Below, piece after piece: positions 1-43,480 of a DNA stretch of 64,000 nt. The translations under genes and the position numbers were made by a program. The notes beneath the pieces are model-generated. The model had not been told where the DNA came from and searched no databases. It saw only the letters and a list, made by a program, of their open reading frames with translations. The stretch's first letter is position 1. Every line of letters begins with the position of its first letter. Location: contig JAXIVH010000033.1 in assembly GCA_036785325.1 (NCBI GenBank), positions 3,669,548 to 3,733,547 on the forward strand. Direction: 5' to 3'. The DNA is from Urophycis tenuis. Lineage: Eukaryota; Chordata; Actinopteri; Gadiformes; Phycidae.

Positions 1-777
1 TTATACAAGGGCTGAAACTGAACTGATTGTGAAAGGAGTGATGCACACAGCGCAACAGATGCTCATCGATGACACAAATGCGTTTGGTCGATTTGACATT
101 TTAAGATGTAAACAACGCAGTGTGAGGCTGTTTTCCCTGCAGAGCAGCAGGGTATGTGTGTACGTGTGTGTATGTGTGTATGTGTGTGAGAGAGAGAGAG
201 CTGGAAAGCGGCTGAGCTTATGGTAAGTCGTCCCCAGACAGCTCAACAGCCCCGTTATGCTTGGAGGCTAAAATGCATTGAAGTTAATATATGATGAATA
301 ACCGCGGCGCTATTTATCGACGGACTCCAGTAAGCATGGTGCTGTGCTGTAATGATAACTGGCTAACTTGTCATTTTCATTTTCCCTTAGTCTCTTGTCT
401 TGAGACTCAACCCTTTGCGACACGCGATCTACTAAAAAAAAAAACACACACAGATCACATAACATTCATAAAGCAGATGGCTTCTTGTTCCTCACATGGT
501 ACAGAGACGTGCTTAGATCTGAGAACCGAGCGGCTCGGCTCGGCGCTCAGAGCCTTGACGACATCAACATCAACACCAACACAAAGTCAACATCACGACA
601 GAACTAACGAACTGAACTCTACGCTGCTGCTTCTACAGCCTGTCGCTTCTTACCCACGTATCACTCGGGGCTGTTTGACGGACAAGGGTCCATGGCGTTT
701 TATGAGTGTGAATCCAAAACAACGACAACAATAGTCCAACAACATGAATAGCTGCTCGTCCACATTGGAGAATATGA

Positions 778-778
<1 letters not shown>

Positions 779-863
<85 letters not shown>

Positions 864-886
864 TGTGTGTGTGTGGTGTGTGTGTG
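779..886. repeat. TG microsatellite
   Basis: Almost pure (TG)n of about 100 bp with two GG interruptions near the right end. Confidence 0.95.
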
Positions 887-949
887 CGGATTAGAAGTAA
901 TAGGATTATACTAAAAAGAGTAATCCCAGAGGATAAAGTTGCAAGAAGA

Positions 950-967
950 GTGTCACACACACACACA

Positions 968-1066
<99 letters not shown>
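950..1066. repeat. Compound CA then TC microsatellite
   Basis: A short CA run is followed by about 95 bp of pure (TC)n. Confidence 0.95.
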
Positions 1067-1834
1067 GATATTATTGACTGCACAATGCAAATCAATCTCT
1101 CGCTTGCTCTCTCGCTCTCTCTCTCTCCCTCTCTCTCTATGTCTCTGTCTCAAATACAGGCAAATTCACATAAGGAAATGCAAGACAGGGGAAGGGAGAA
1201 AGACAAAAAACAAAAACGCAAATTAAAAATCAAAGCAGACAACTCCCTGTAAGTAGTAGGCTAAGTGAACGCTAGATGGCAGCATTTACCAATGGCTAAA
1301 GAGTTACGGCCAAAACGCCGGGGTCTCACGAAAAACATTTCGATAACTTCACTTTTTCGATCAATCAAACATGCATTGTAGCCAACATTTTGCTAATGTG
1401 TTATCGACCTCGACCTTTGTTTAACTTATAAGGGAAATGAACACCACATTTAAAAGCAAATGTGAAGCGATGGGGAGTTGGGGTTGAGAGGAAATCGTCT
1501 TCAGAGACAGACTCTCCAGAAATAGCTATTCCACCCATTCATCATCACATCCGGCGTGTGTGTTAACCCAGATGTATTTCTTTTCAATACCATCGATTGA
1601 CTGAAGGATTATAAGTGCGCAGCCGAGTGTTCCGCAGAAACATGCATCACTGTTACTATGGTGACCGCATGATGGGTAGGTGGTTGACGGACGCATGTGG
1701 AGTGAGAAAGGCGTCATCGTCATTCCAACCTCGGTGTGCGTACGTTCATCATAGTAAAAAAAACAAATGCAGTGGCAGCTATTCAGCGCTCGAAGTGCGA
1801 ACAGAGAATCCTTGACGTAGATCTTGTCTGGAGA

Positions 1835-2034
1835 NNNNNNNNNNNNNNNNNNNNNNNNNNNNNNNNNNNNNNNNNNNNNNNNNNNNNNNNNNNNNNNNNN
1901 NNNNNNNNNNNNNNNNNNNNNNNNNNNNNNNNNNNNNNNNNNNNNNNNNNNNNNNNNNNNNNNNNNNNNNNNNNNNNNNNNNNNNNNNNNNNNNNNNNNN
2001 NNNNNNNNNNNNNNNNNNNNNNNNNNNNNNNNNN
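1835..2034. other. Assembly gap of 200 N
   Basis: Exactly 200 N. The second gap in the window has the same length, so the size is probably a placeholder and the true distance is unknown. Confidence 0.98.
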
Positions 2035-2519
2035 AACTATTGGTGGTCATTGGTTGGCTAAGAGAGAATCAAGGGCTGGGCTCTTCTAAGGACGCTCTGG
2101 TGCAGGGATGGGGTCTTCCAAAATAATGTAGCTCTCTCTACAGGTTCTTCATTGAACCATGCGTTCATAATGTCTCATCTTTCGGGTGTACAAAATGAAA
2201 CATTTGGGGGGGGGGGGGGAAAGTTTTCTGTACTAGTTGTTTTATCTCTTGAAGCCAGAAATGAAATACAGATAAATAACGCAATGTTGAAGGTGGCAAT
2301 GAGTGTTTCCAAGGTTAGATGTTAATTGGCAGCTAAAAGATGGACCTGACGACAAATCTAGCTTTTGGAAAAAAACGAATAAAGTCAAAACGTTCTTTTT
2401 AGGACTTTTGGTTTAAAACGAAACAAAAAGAGATGCTTAAGTATCTCCAAACACTAGAAAGTGGCATTTATAAATCCACTGTGTTCAAATGGACTACACG
2501 TATTTTGGAAGACCAACCT

Positions 2520-3156
2520 CCAGAGGCGTTGGGCTCTGGTCCAGAGGAGACCCCACAGAGTAGACCCCCCCAGAGGAGGAGACCCCACAGAGTAGACCCC
2601 CCCAGAGGAGGAGACCCCACAGAGTAGACCCCCCCAGAGGAGACCCCCCAGAGGAGACCCCAGAAGAGGAGACCCTCAGAGGAGACCCCCCCAGAGGAGA
2701 CCCCCAGAGGAGACCCCAGAGGAGACCCCCCCAGAGGAGACCCCCCCCCCAGAGGAGACCCCCCCCAGAGTAGACCCCCCAGAGGAGACCCAGAGTAGAC
2801 CCCCCAGAGGAGACCCCAGAGTAGACCCCCCCCAGAGGAGACCCCCCAGAGGAGACCCCCCCAGAGTAGACCCCCCAGAGGAGACCCCAGAGGAGACCCC
2901 CAGAGTAGAGACCCCCAGAGGAGACCCCCAGAGTAGACCCCCCCCCCAGAGGAGACCCCCCCAGAGTAGACCCCCAGAGGAGACCCCCAGAGGAGGAGAT
3001 CCCCCAGAGGAGACCCCCAGAGTAGACCCCCCCAGAAGAGACCCCCAGAGGAGACCCCCCAGAGGAGACCCCCCCCAGAAGAGACCCCCAGAGGAGACCC
3101 CCCAGAGGAGACCCCCCCCAGAGGAGACCCCCAGAGTAGACCCCCCCAGAGGAACC
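2520..3156. repeat. G/C-skewed minisatellite
   Basis: About 45 degenerate tandem copies of a 13-16 bp unit, core CAGAGGAGACCCCC with CAGAGTAGACCCCC variants. Unit length varies mostly through the C run. The purine/pyrimidine asymmetry keeps several frames open on the minus strand (GGLLWG-type translation), but nothing suggests real coding. Confidence 0.95.
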
Positions 3157-3169
3157 ATACAAAGTGTGC

Positions 3170-6100
3170 TACGCTCCTGAAACAGGACTCCTACAGAGTA
3201 AAAAAAAGACGGTAAGGTGGTGGAAATGATGTGATTCATTGTGGTGTTTCTTTTCTGTATAACGTCCACACGCACGCACACACAAAAGAAAGAAAATGAG
3301 ATCAATCTAAAATATATTAAGAGATATATCCAAGAGAGGGGGACGAGTGACTCCCAACTGTCAGCAACAGATTCACAGAAGAGGGGAAAAAAAAAAATAC
3401 AAACAAAATAAAACTTGAGAAAAAGTTACACCAAAATTGAAATGTTTTGGAGTCACAACCGATGCTTTAGGAAAAATGTTTTTTTTTTTTTTTTTTTTTG
3501 GACAACAGACTTCCAAGCTGCCTTGTGTTGCATGGGTCATTTCCTTTGGGTTAGGTTTTCTAGTTGAGGGGTACACAAGGCTGCCCACTCTCTGGAATGT
3601 CATGTCACTGCATAGTAGTATTCAGACCGGCGTCTCCCAATGAGTACCATGGTAGCTTCGTTGAATTATTCAGGAAATACATCTGTGTTTTAGTAGTATT
3701 GAGAGTATTCAGGTGAGTATTGAGTATTGAGGTGGTCACACCCCAAAGAAAAAATTCAAATAAATGTAAAGCAAAAAAAAAAAAAGATACCTTTCAAACC
3801 GAATCTTTGTTGAGACCAAATTCTCCCAAATAAACTTTTTTAACTCACAAATGTCATTGTCTAAAATTCACATATGTAACTATTCAAGCACAAAAACTCG
3901 TTCACGCCACTTTAGATTCACGTTGATCCACGTTAAACACCCAGAACAGAAATGCTGACCGTGTCATTTTTTGGGGGGGTGGCTGAAAAGACAACGTCAA
4001 ACACTTCCTCTCAGGGCAATCAATTCTTGGAGCACACATCTTGTAGAAGTTGTGTTCTTTTGAACTGCAGTGCCGTGCCGGAGCTGGAGTTACCGCTCCA
4101 ACAGGCACAGAATTAACCTCAACACTTTCCACCTCAAATCCTCCAGACTGCATATCACCCTTCACAATCGCATGCTTAGCCCGGATGGAGGTCACATATC
4201 TCAACACGTGTACACTCTGTCCACCACTTAGTCTCTCCCATCAATGCACGCTGAATGAAGCCTTTAACTACCTCAAACAGCAAGTCTCTCGCATAGACAC
4301 GATCCAACATCACTCCTTCACTCAACAATAGAAAGCAGAGCCATCCGAGGTTTTGGTTGCGACAAACTTTTGAGTATGGGGAGTGGGATTCTAGCCTGTA
4401 CCATGGCACCACAGCGGGGGGGGCTGTGTTGCAGAGATACAATAAACAGACACAAGGAACATTATTGTGTCCAGTCCAGTTACGTTTGCTGTTTGCAAAA
4501 AATGTTGGTCCCAGTGTTCAGTGCCTGTTGCAAAATGCATATTGGGAACAATGCCCTTTTTTTTCTGTTTACTACCGTACCTCAGCCTGTGTGTGTGTGT
4601 GTGGTGTGTGTGTGTGTGTCGTGTGTGTGTGTGTGTGTGTGAGCCCAGTAATTCTCCAGAATGCTGAACAACCAATTCATTATTGAATCACTACAACAGG
4701 CTACAGATTCCTCTTCTCTCTGCGTTGGTAAACATGTTGGTAAAGACCAATTAGTAGTAAAGTTCATAGCGAGGTCGAGAGCCGGAACCATTGAGTGTTA
4801 CTGTTGTACTCCCATTTATGAATTATGATCGACATGTGCATATCTACCATTCCGTGAAACCAAACAGACCGATATTAGAAGACGAAAAACGGGTTTAAAA
4901 AAATTCTCCCTTAACTGTATCATGCACCATTTGGATTCTGAGGATGAATTCAATTGGAAACCAAATTCAGATTGGCTGGTGTACAACGGTTGTTAAAATA
5001 ATTTCCATAGTAAACAGGTTTTTATAACATCTCATATGATAAAAAAAAAAAGATGAAACATTTAAAAACAGAACTGGCTTTCAGCACAAATCACCGACGT
5101 AGGAATGTGGGTGAACGTCAGGGCAGAGGAGTCATGGTGTTACGGTGAAAGCCTCCATCACGGCTCCCTTTCTAGAACGCTCTCTTACGCACAAACGCAA
5201 ACCACTAGACGCCACCTTCCCCTTGACACGAACGGCTGGCAAAATGGAACATGACAGAATCACGCGGATCCTAGAGATACAGAGCCAAGACCAGTCTCCC
5301 CCTCCTCCTGCAGAACTAGCTATCTCCACACAAAGAGTCTAGATCTAGTCATGTTTTAGTGTCCGACTCCGCGGTGACGAGGGAAGGGCGGGAGCTGTAA
5401 CACAGGAGGGATGGTTTTGTTTTGCTTTATAAATGCTTTTTAATTTTGTCAGACGAGGGAACGGCTAATACCATGTCCTGATAATGGCACGACGCGGATC
5501 GCTTTGGTGTAACTGGTCCAAAAGTAACATTTTCCTGTGTAACCAGCTTATAGGGTTCTCCAGATTACAGTACTGGTTGAAATACTAGCATCACACCATC
5601 CATCAGACATGGTATTAGCTCCTTCCTCAAGGATTTATTGTAGCAATTCATGGCAGACATGTGTGTCTTCTCTCTCCTTTGCAAAAAGCATACAAATGAA
5701 GAGAAAACAAAAGCACTATTAAAAAGAATAGAAATAAAAACGCGCTACAAATGTTAAGCTAACAAAGTGGTTTCTTTTTCCTTCAGAAAGAGTGAGGATA
5801 TTTTTGTTTGTTTGTTTGGGAGTGAGGGACTTCTGAAGCACCAAAGACACACAAAAAAAAGGACTCCTTCTCCTCCTTCTCCTCTGGCCCTTGCTCCTCC
5901 TCTTCTTCCTCCTTGTCTTCAAATGGGTCAGGGTCAGTTATTGTGGGGTGTTAAACATGGAAACCGTCTCAGGGGTCCTTCAGCTCTGCAGTGGGTGAGG
6001 AGGGGTTAGAGTGAACACAAACACAATGACGTTCACAATGAGTCACGGTTGGAGGGCCCGCCAGGCTCCAGGCTCACACACTAAAGATGTTCCTCTCAGT

Positions 6101-6296
6101 ACTTGGGAGAGGAACCTTTGGTAAACCGTCAGGATTCTCCTACTACTAACAGGGTTTCTACATGCATGGGGGAGCAGGACCTTCTGATGTTTCTGAACCC
6201 GGGACTTTGCTCCTCTTAAACTTTAGAGAACAGAACATCCTGGTGGATATGGACACACACCTGTATTCTCACTATAGGTTCATTAAAAGGCGAGTA
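3170..6296. other. Region downstream of epb41l2, probable 3' UTR territory
   Basis: No conserved coding exon was seen. Because the epb41l2 stop exon ends in a splice donor, a non-coding terminal exon on the minus strand should lie in this interval or further left. The stretch contains short A and T runs and a TG microsatellite at 4590-4641. I could not place the terminal exon acceptor. Confidence 0.4.
5634..5639 (-). terminator. Candidate poly(A) signal for epb41l2
   Basis: TTTATT on the plus strand reads AATAAA on the minus strand, about 1.3 kb past the epb41l2 stop codon. It is one of very few such hexamers in this interval. A hexamer alone is weak evidence. Confidence 0.25.
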
Positions 6297-6304
6297 CCCC
6301 ACAC

Positions 6305-6767
6305 TAGAGGTCTGCGCGGGACACAGTGTACAGTCACGCTGTACACTGTAATTTTTAGTCCCGCTCGCACCCGCATCTATGATATTATGTCCTGCTACCG
6401 CCCACAAATGCTCAGAGGGCAGGATGGATGTTCACTTTCTGTAGCGGAGAGGAATCATCTCTAAACACTTGCACCAGATTAGGCCACCCCTCAAACGACA
6501 ACATCCGCAAGTTATGGCTGCTTAAAACGTTTCTATTGCTGCCAAACAGAATCAGCAGCACAAATGATGTGCTAGGCCCTACATTAATCATTTGTTAATT
6601 TTTACATTACTCATGTTTAATTTGCGGGAGTGCAGCGTATCATCCTGCCCGCCATGCACCCGCAAATGCTCCTCTATCATCCCGTCCCGCACCCGCAATG
6701 AGCTTTCAAAATGTGTTCTGCGCCGCACTGTTTTGCGTCGCGTCCCGCAGGGGAGTGCAGACCTCTA
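6305..6767. mobile_element. hAT-like MITE, non-autonomous
   Basis: Terminal inverted repeats TAGAGGTCTGC (6305-6315) and GCAGACCTCTA (6757-6767) are perfect over 11 bp, and a GCGGGAC/GTCCCGC pair lies just inside. The left flank CCCCACAC (6297-6304) recurs on the right as CCCCACAC (6769-6776) after one extra C, which fits the 8-bp target duplication of hAT transposons. The TAG start is typical of hAT termini. The interior is non-coding with degenerate CACCCGCA motifs. It lies just 3' of the epb41l2 stop exon, probably inside the 3' UTR intron. Confidence 0.8.
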
Positions 6768-6913
6768 CCCCCACACTCCTCCTGCTCAAGTTTGCACGGA
6801 GGCCCCATTCCTCTCACAACACAAACCCTGATCTATTGACACCAGACTGAACAGACTTGGCTTGATGTTTCCTGGACTTCAATTTGACTGGTACGTTTGT
6901 TACCTGCCTTCAG

Positions 6914-36314
<29,401 letters not shown>

Positions 36315-38260
36315 GGCGACGCGTCAATCTGCCGAGTCAACGAGAAGCGGGCGGCGGGAGAGAAAAGCAGTCATTTGTTATTGCCAGTGGAGCTCATCCT
36401 AATTAGCACTCTTGTGACCACATCCTAGATACCATCTATTTAGCTGAAAACACAGGTCTGCAAAAGCTAAGCTAGGCGTTTGATTTTAGAAGCATTTTTA
36501 GAAGTTCATGCTGAAGTTCTCTTTAGTAATTGTTATGTGTTTTGGGAGGTGTCTTTGGGGAGAGGGGAAGTGTCTTTGGAGAGAGGAGAAGTGTCTTTGG
36601 CTACCATACCATAGCTTTGACACACCTCCATTAGATGAAACTTGAACTTATCAGTCATCAGATATCAGTCAAATTTCTATCGAAACTCAAATTATTACAG
36701 CATGTCACGGAACAGGAAATAGAACTGTGAAATGAAAGCAGCCTGCTGATTTTGGCCTCAATGGCCTCCATTTCTACTCTATTGTGAGTTTTGTCCACAT
36801 TATGAAAAAACTGTTTTAGTCAGTTACTATTTTTCTGGTTTCCATTACAAGTCAGGCCTCTTAAATTAAAACACAATTCAGCTTTAGTCTGGTGCTTTCA
36901 TGATGAGTATTATTGTCTTAATAAAAACAGACAAAAAGGATGTAAAGAAACTGAAGAAGCATCGGCAGAAAGAATAGGCCGTGGTTGATAAAACACCATT
37001 TGTCTCTGAAAGTGTGCATATTTAGTTCCCTGGTCCCCAGCTCACAGCACATGGTGGTTTACAACATGAGCTCATGGATGCTTAAAGCATTAGCACATGA
37101 ATTCCATGGTAGTGGAGCAGTCACTTAAGCCTCATGCTTCCCCGCTCTTCCTCACCCACACACTGTGAACTTTTCCTATTTGGACACATTTTGTACAAAC
37201 AAACACACATGGGTGTGGTCCAGATCAATGGTTGTGTGACCAGCCACGCCCCCCACTGCACACACACACACACACACACACACGCATTGTAAAACCACGT
37301 TCAGCTAGTTCAGCTAAGCACACCACGTTCACACATGACTTTAAACGGCTTTTCCAGAGAGACACACATAAGTATGTCAACAACATGCTGACCAAGTACC
37401 TGTACACACACACACACACACACACACACACGACACACGACACACGACACAGAGCAGGTGACGACACTCCGTAACCATGACAACAGACCCCAAGGGCGAG
37501 CGGAGGTCAGAATTTACAGCGTGACGTCACAACCACGGATACTTGCAGCCTGCTTGCGGCTGGCGTTAAACTAAACCACAACCCCCAAGGTGGTGTGAAG
37601 CAGACTGAAGACACACTCACTCACACAGGCTAAAAAAAAAAACCCTGAGGGTAACAGATACAAGTGGTTACTTGTTTTCACGTTTCGATCGTTTACGCCT
37701 GGGCTTCATTGTCATTTACATGTTGATTTGTTTGTATCTGATGCTAGTTTTCAGCTTCATCACACTCATTCAGGGCTGCCTGCCACCTTCAATAATAAAA
37801 CAATACAACACAGCAGTACCCACAGATGCAGACACCACACACACACACACGGCTGAGTAAAAATAGAACCGGTCTCCTTACGTGTGATTGGCTAATGAGG
37901 TGGAGGACAGAGAGGAGGGAGAAGCGAGAGGATAAAGGATGTCTAAAATGACATCCTGTGAGTTGCAGACATGATTTGCAAATCACAAAGAGATGAGAAA
38001 ACAAGGCAGATTCTATAACCAGATAATTGTTTTTCCAGACCTGCAAATAGCCTTTGTTTTTTTTCAGCGTCTGCTTTGTTGGTCTGACAGGAAGTGTTGC
38101 TGATGCCGTTAGGTTAACTGGTCAACATGTGGATCTAACTGTTGAGTTCAGTTGAAATAGCACACACATTTGTGTCTCTTAGTCCAGGAATACACAGTTT
38201 GTGTGTATTCCAGGAGACACACACACCCACCCACCCCTATTTGCCCATCTGTCGGGGTAG

Positions 38261-38408
<148 letters not shown>

Positions 38409-38904
38409 GAGAACTTCCCAAGGCGTTACACACTTTCTTCATGCACCGTCTACATCATCAGAACGACTACATAAACCGCCACCTAAATGAAATTGTCAAC
38501 AACTAAATCTGTGTGGTTTTGGGCTGAAGTTGTCAAAATTAGTTCAGGATTTCATGCTACTTTGAGAGGGTCTTGGTGCACGGCCTAATGGACATTCCAC
38601 GGTGGAAGCCCATGGTGTTGGCTACCAGAGTCTTTCTTTTAGCACAATACACACACACACAAATCCACAGTGTATCTTATTTCAGTGGACCAGCTCGATG
38701 TTATCCAACTCTGGTTGTTGTAGTGGTCGTTCCTCATGCCCACTCACAGCAGTCCTTCATCAATGGATTAGCGCTTGCCGGCTTTGTCGGGGTTTTGGGT
38801 GAGTGTGTGCGCAGCATGGGTGCGAGAGGGAGAATAAATGTTGGCAATGGACTGCGGGTTTCTGAGATACTTGTCACGGCTGCTTAGTCCGGTTAAAAAC
38901 TTTA

Positions 38905-39106
<202 letters not shown>

Positions 39107-41846
39107 CCTTTTCTCTCACAGTGTGCCTACTTTCTTCTTATCCCACTCATCCCTCTCTCTCCCCTTATACAATTTTCCTCCTCGTCTCTCTCTCATCCCC
39201 CCTGGGAGGCCTCTGCCTCTTCCCCCTCCGCGTCACTCACCCAATCTCTCCGCTCATCTGTGCCTGGCTGAATCCCCTCTGTCCGGGGCCCCCGTGTCCA
39301 CTTCCCACACCGCGGTCCACTCGAACAATGGAGGGGACATTATTGCATGTTCATCATTGTGCCCCTCTCCTCTGCCCTGCTCTACCCCGCCCGCCTCTCT
39401 CAGTCTCCCCCTTCTGCATCCATCAGATAAATGGCTTATGGTTAGAAAACGACATCTGCATGCTTGGCATGTTATGTAACTATGCCAGCAAGGGGGGGAC
39501 TTTGACACAGTAGGATCTTCCCTTATACAACTGATCTAGAATCTAAATGTCCTATAAGACCCCGGCAACTATAGGCCAGCATGTATCCATCAAAGTTCTG
39601 CTACAAATATAGAATAGGTTTTGTCTGGACCGCGCACACACGCGTTTCCCTTGAGAGTACTACAACGTCTACCTAAATCACACATCGTCATGTATGGTGG
39701 TTAAGAGGTGAGCTACGACAGCGTTTTAATAGGTTTTTTATCCATCAAAACCGACGAGGACAGCGGATGCTTCCGGAGCGTGCCTAATGACCGAGCTGTC
39801 TTTCTGACGGGAATTTTCAAACACCTTGTAGGCATGAGTCAAACAGGATTCTTTGGTAGGGGACACACTGCACACACAAGAGTGCAGGCAGATTAGAAAC
39901 ACACAGGGCTTCATAACTCTTTAGGATGTACAACCCAACCCCCTAATATAGGCTACATTGTACTTGCACAGGCAGTCCCTAGTTGGTTAGTTACTGGTGA
40001 TTAAATGGATGGATTAAGATGGAAAGACATCTTACTTCGTAATGCACTCTTCTCCCTGTAGTACCTCCCCTCCCCCTCTTCGTTTGCCTCCTTCTCAAGT
40101 CACCGTTATCTTATCCTCTCGTGTGTCCGACTTGTGTACTCAATCTTGCCGTCAACGTCCGTTTCCGATATGCAGATCATGCCGGCGGCCTTTCCTTCAG
40201 CCCTGACTGCCTTACTCCTCGTCTTCTTTAGTCTGTCCTTCAGAGCTCTGCAGAGGCTCCACCCCCCATAGAGACCGCTACTCAGAGGAAGGAAGGAAGA
40301 CGGTGGAAGGACAAGAGAAAATAGGAAGGGGGCCGGGTGGTGGCATGCGTTCAGGGCACGGGAGAGAGAGGGGGGGGAGGGAGGGAGGGAGAGAGAGAGA
40401 GGGAGGGGGGGGCAAAGTGTGAGCTAGTGGGGTAAAGGGCTTGGGAAATCCACAGAAAAGGTCAAGGAGAGGAGGATGTTAACCAAAGAAAACAAGGTTA
40501 CAAGGAGAGGAGAGGTAATGAAGTGTGTCGAACAGGAGTGGGAAGAGAGAGGCGAGGAGTGGGTAGCCCTTCAGCATGTTGTTTGGTCCCCCAGGGGATC
40601 AAGTACAAGGGGAGACGCCTACGCCAGGCATTCAACATGTCCCATAGTCTCTGATCGCATGCCTCTTCATGGGTCTGCCAACACAAGACCACCTTCAAAC
40701 CTTCCAGCCCTCCACACCACTTTTAGAGGCCCACTTACAGTCGGCCTTGTCAGGCAACTTGACTCCATTCAGATGATAGGATTATGAAAGAGCCATTTAT
40801 ATTACGCCCAACTGCAATATGGAAGGAGCTGTGCACTCTAGAACTGCATTACACTAGCACGGTTATGTCCATATGATATTTTTAGCAGATAACACATTTG
40901 TTGCACTCACAAATGAACCCCAGTGAGAGTGGAAAATATAGACAGAAAGCTAGAAAAATTATCTTGTGTTGTCCAAAGCAAAACAGCATTACTGTGCTCT
41001 AAAGAGGTTTTAAAAAGGAAAACAAGTATGCGGGTAAGGAAAGCAAATCAAAAAAGTTTCAACTTTTCGGTAACATTGACAAACTTCAATGGGCCCTATT
41101 GGAAATTTGTTCCTCCATCGTAGCCCACCTCCTTGACTCTAAGCCCGGTGTGAGCTTCCTCCCTGAGACCCCTTGGAGCTGGAGAATAACCTTGAGGGTG
41201 CTTTGCGATAGGCACCCAACCAAGCACACTCTGGTTCATTCAAGCAAGTCATTGTATCATTTGTCACAAGGAGGTGATTAGGGTGCACGGTGTAAATCCC
41301 AGAGACAGGCCCACATACACTGTCTAGGTTTCATGCCTGCGGTCCTACTATCCACATTGCCAGGGGGCAGCCGTCACACTTCAGAAAACAAGTGCAGACA
41401 CACAAACAAGAGCATGCAAACGCATGCCCAGCCACCATATAAACTTCATTGCCATCTGCATTGGGTTGTCCTCGCTTTGGTAGACACCACCAAGAGAAGA
41501 GATTGCAAGCTGCAATCAGTTTACATTTGTTCCACCCCAATTTCTAGTCAGCAGGAGAAATGATGGGGAATCCCCAAAACATTACAAATACAAGCAAATA
41601 CAACAGACTGCTTGACAGTCCCTGTTGCTGTGGCAGCAAAGTTCATAAAACTATAAATACATTCGGCCGAGGCAAGAGGACATTTCATCTGAATTTCTGG
41701 TTATTATGATTGCAAAAGAAATGTCACAGGGCGATCACTCACCGTATCTACAAGCACTCAGGGTGGAACGAGTAGTACAAGACGGGAGTCCTTTCCTCCA
41801 CTCACTTGATGTCATCTTTACACTACTTCTATCTATGGACAAGTTG

Positions 41847-42122
<276 letters not shown>

Positions 42123-42611
42123 CGAGTCACCAGATTGCCTTTAGATAGCTACCGTTTTGTCTCATATGCTTTGCGTCGAATGAAATGATATCATAGCATA
42201 GGTCACACCCAACACACTCACACACACATAGTTAAGGAAATGGTAAAAGATCAGCATGACCCACAGTTACTCGGCATTGTGTTTTTCAAAGGGAACACAC
42301 ACCCATCTGCCGGGGTAGAAAATGTGCTTACAAGTGCACATTGGTAACCACTGAATCTCACACTCACGAAACACACGACGGCTGTGTCCAAATTCCAAAA
42401 CATCCCTGTCCCTCACACTGGCAGGCCCTGTAGCCACTGGATTATAACTGGGATTATCCATGTCACAGCTGTCCCTCTATCTGCCAGTCAGTCTCTGCCC
42501 GACCATTCATCCATCCATCCATTTTTCTGTCCAATGTTCAGTTGGTCATTATGCACGTTCCTATGGTGGTGTAAACACTGATGAGGGTGGTGTGATTATC
42601 CACGGATAATC

Positions 42612-42672
42612 ATTCATTTACATTTACATTCAGGGCATTTAGCAGACGCTTTTATCCAAAGCGACTTACAAA
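42612..42672 (-). mobile_element. Teleost SINE/LINE tail sequence
   Basis: ATTTAGCAGACGCTTTTATC followed by CAAAGCGACTTACA is a sequence widespread in teleost genomes. Its reverse complement resembles the tail of the SINE at 45701-45848. The element may extend right to about 42880. Confidence 0.6.
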
Positions 42673-43283
42673 AAGGTACATTTGTCAGAAGAAGGTGAAA
42701 CATTTCATTGCTGCTAATACAGTAAGAAAGTCACCAGAACAAGTTTCAAGCATTTCAGTTGCTAAATTAAACCATTGCTCGTATACAACATATCATTACA
42801 TGTTGATGTTACGTTGAATACATAACATATCATTCATGTTATGTATTCAACATTCCCACTGTTCCCTGGGCTTTCCTCCATGAATACCATTACTACTACT
42901 ACTACTACTACTATGCCTGGATAATACATCTTTAATTGTTTGGTAAGAGACAAAGTCTCATGTTCTAAAACTTTGAACATTTCCAATCTCATTCATCTTC
43001 TGCAGTTCCAAAGAACTCAACATGTACTCCCCAGCATTATGAGGGCCACAGCACCCATTGCAGGTGTACAATATAAGCTTGTGTTTGGCCCACACCCATA
43101 CATGCACCACCACCACCCATGTTGCCGTGTCCCCCCAGCCAGCAGCCCTCCCTCCCTCCACCTCTCTCTCTGTGGGAGAATAATAGGTCAGCTCATAACT
43201 ACCATTGTGAACTCGCTAAACTCCCTATTCAACCTTTAAGGCAGTCAGCCGTGAGGGCTCTGCCTGCAAGTTGTGTGTGAGGG

Positions 43284-43290
43284 AGACAGT

Positions 43291-43325
<35 letters not shown>

Positions 43326-43337
43326 AGTGAGACAGTG

Positions 43338-43386
<49 letters not shown>

Positions 43387-43480
43387 AAATGAAAGAGATG
43401 ACAAGAGAGGGCGAGAGAGAGAGAGAGACAGCAAGTGAAAGAGATGGCAAGCGAGAGGGCGAGAGAGAGAGAGAGACAAA
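43284..43480. repeat. GA-rich microsatellite
   Basis: An impure (GA)n with GACAGT and GCAAGTGAAAGAGATG-type interruptions. Confidence 0.9.

Larger units (their letters stand above)
1..1834. other. Non-coding flank with microsatellites
   Basis: No conserved coding exon was recognised. The stretch holds a short TG/GA run near 160-200, a long TG array at 779-886 and an adjacent CA then TC array at 950-1066. Open frames here consist of low-complexity repeat translation (HTHT, SLSL, CVCV) and are not genes. It lies downstream of epb41l2 and could contain distal 3' sequence of that gene. Confidence 0.6.

Noticed and set aside
2494..3305. Long Gly/Leu/Trp-rich open frames
   Set aside because: They translate a minisatellite whose unit lacks stop codons; there is no homology or splice context.
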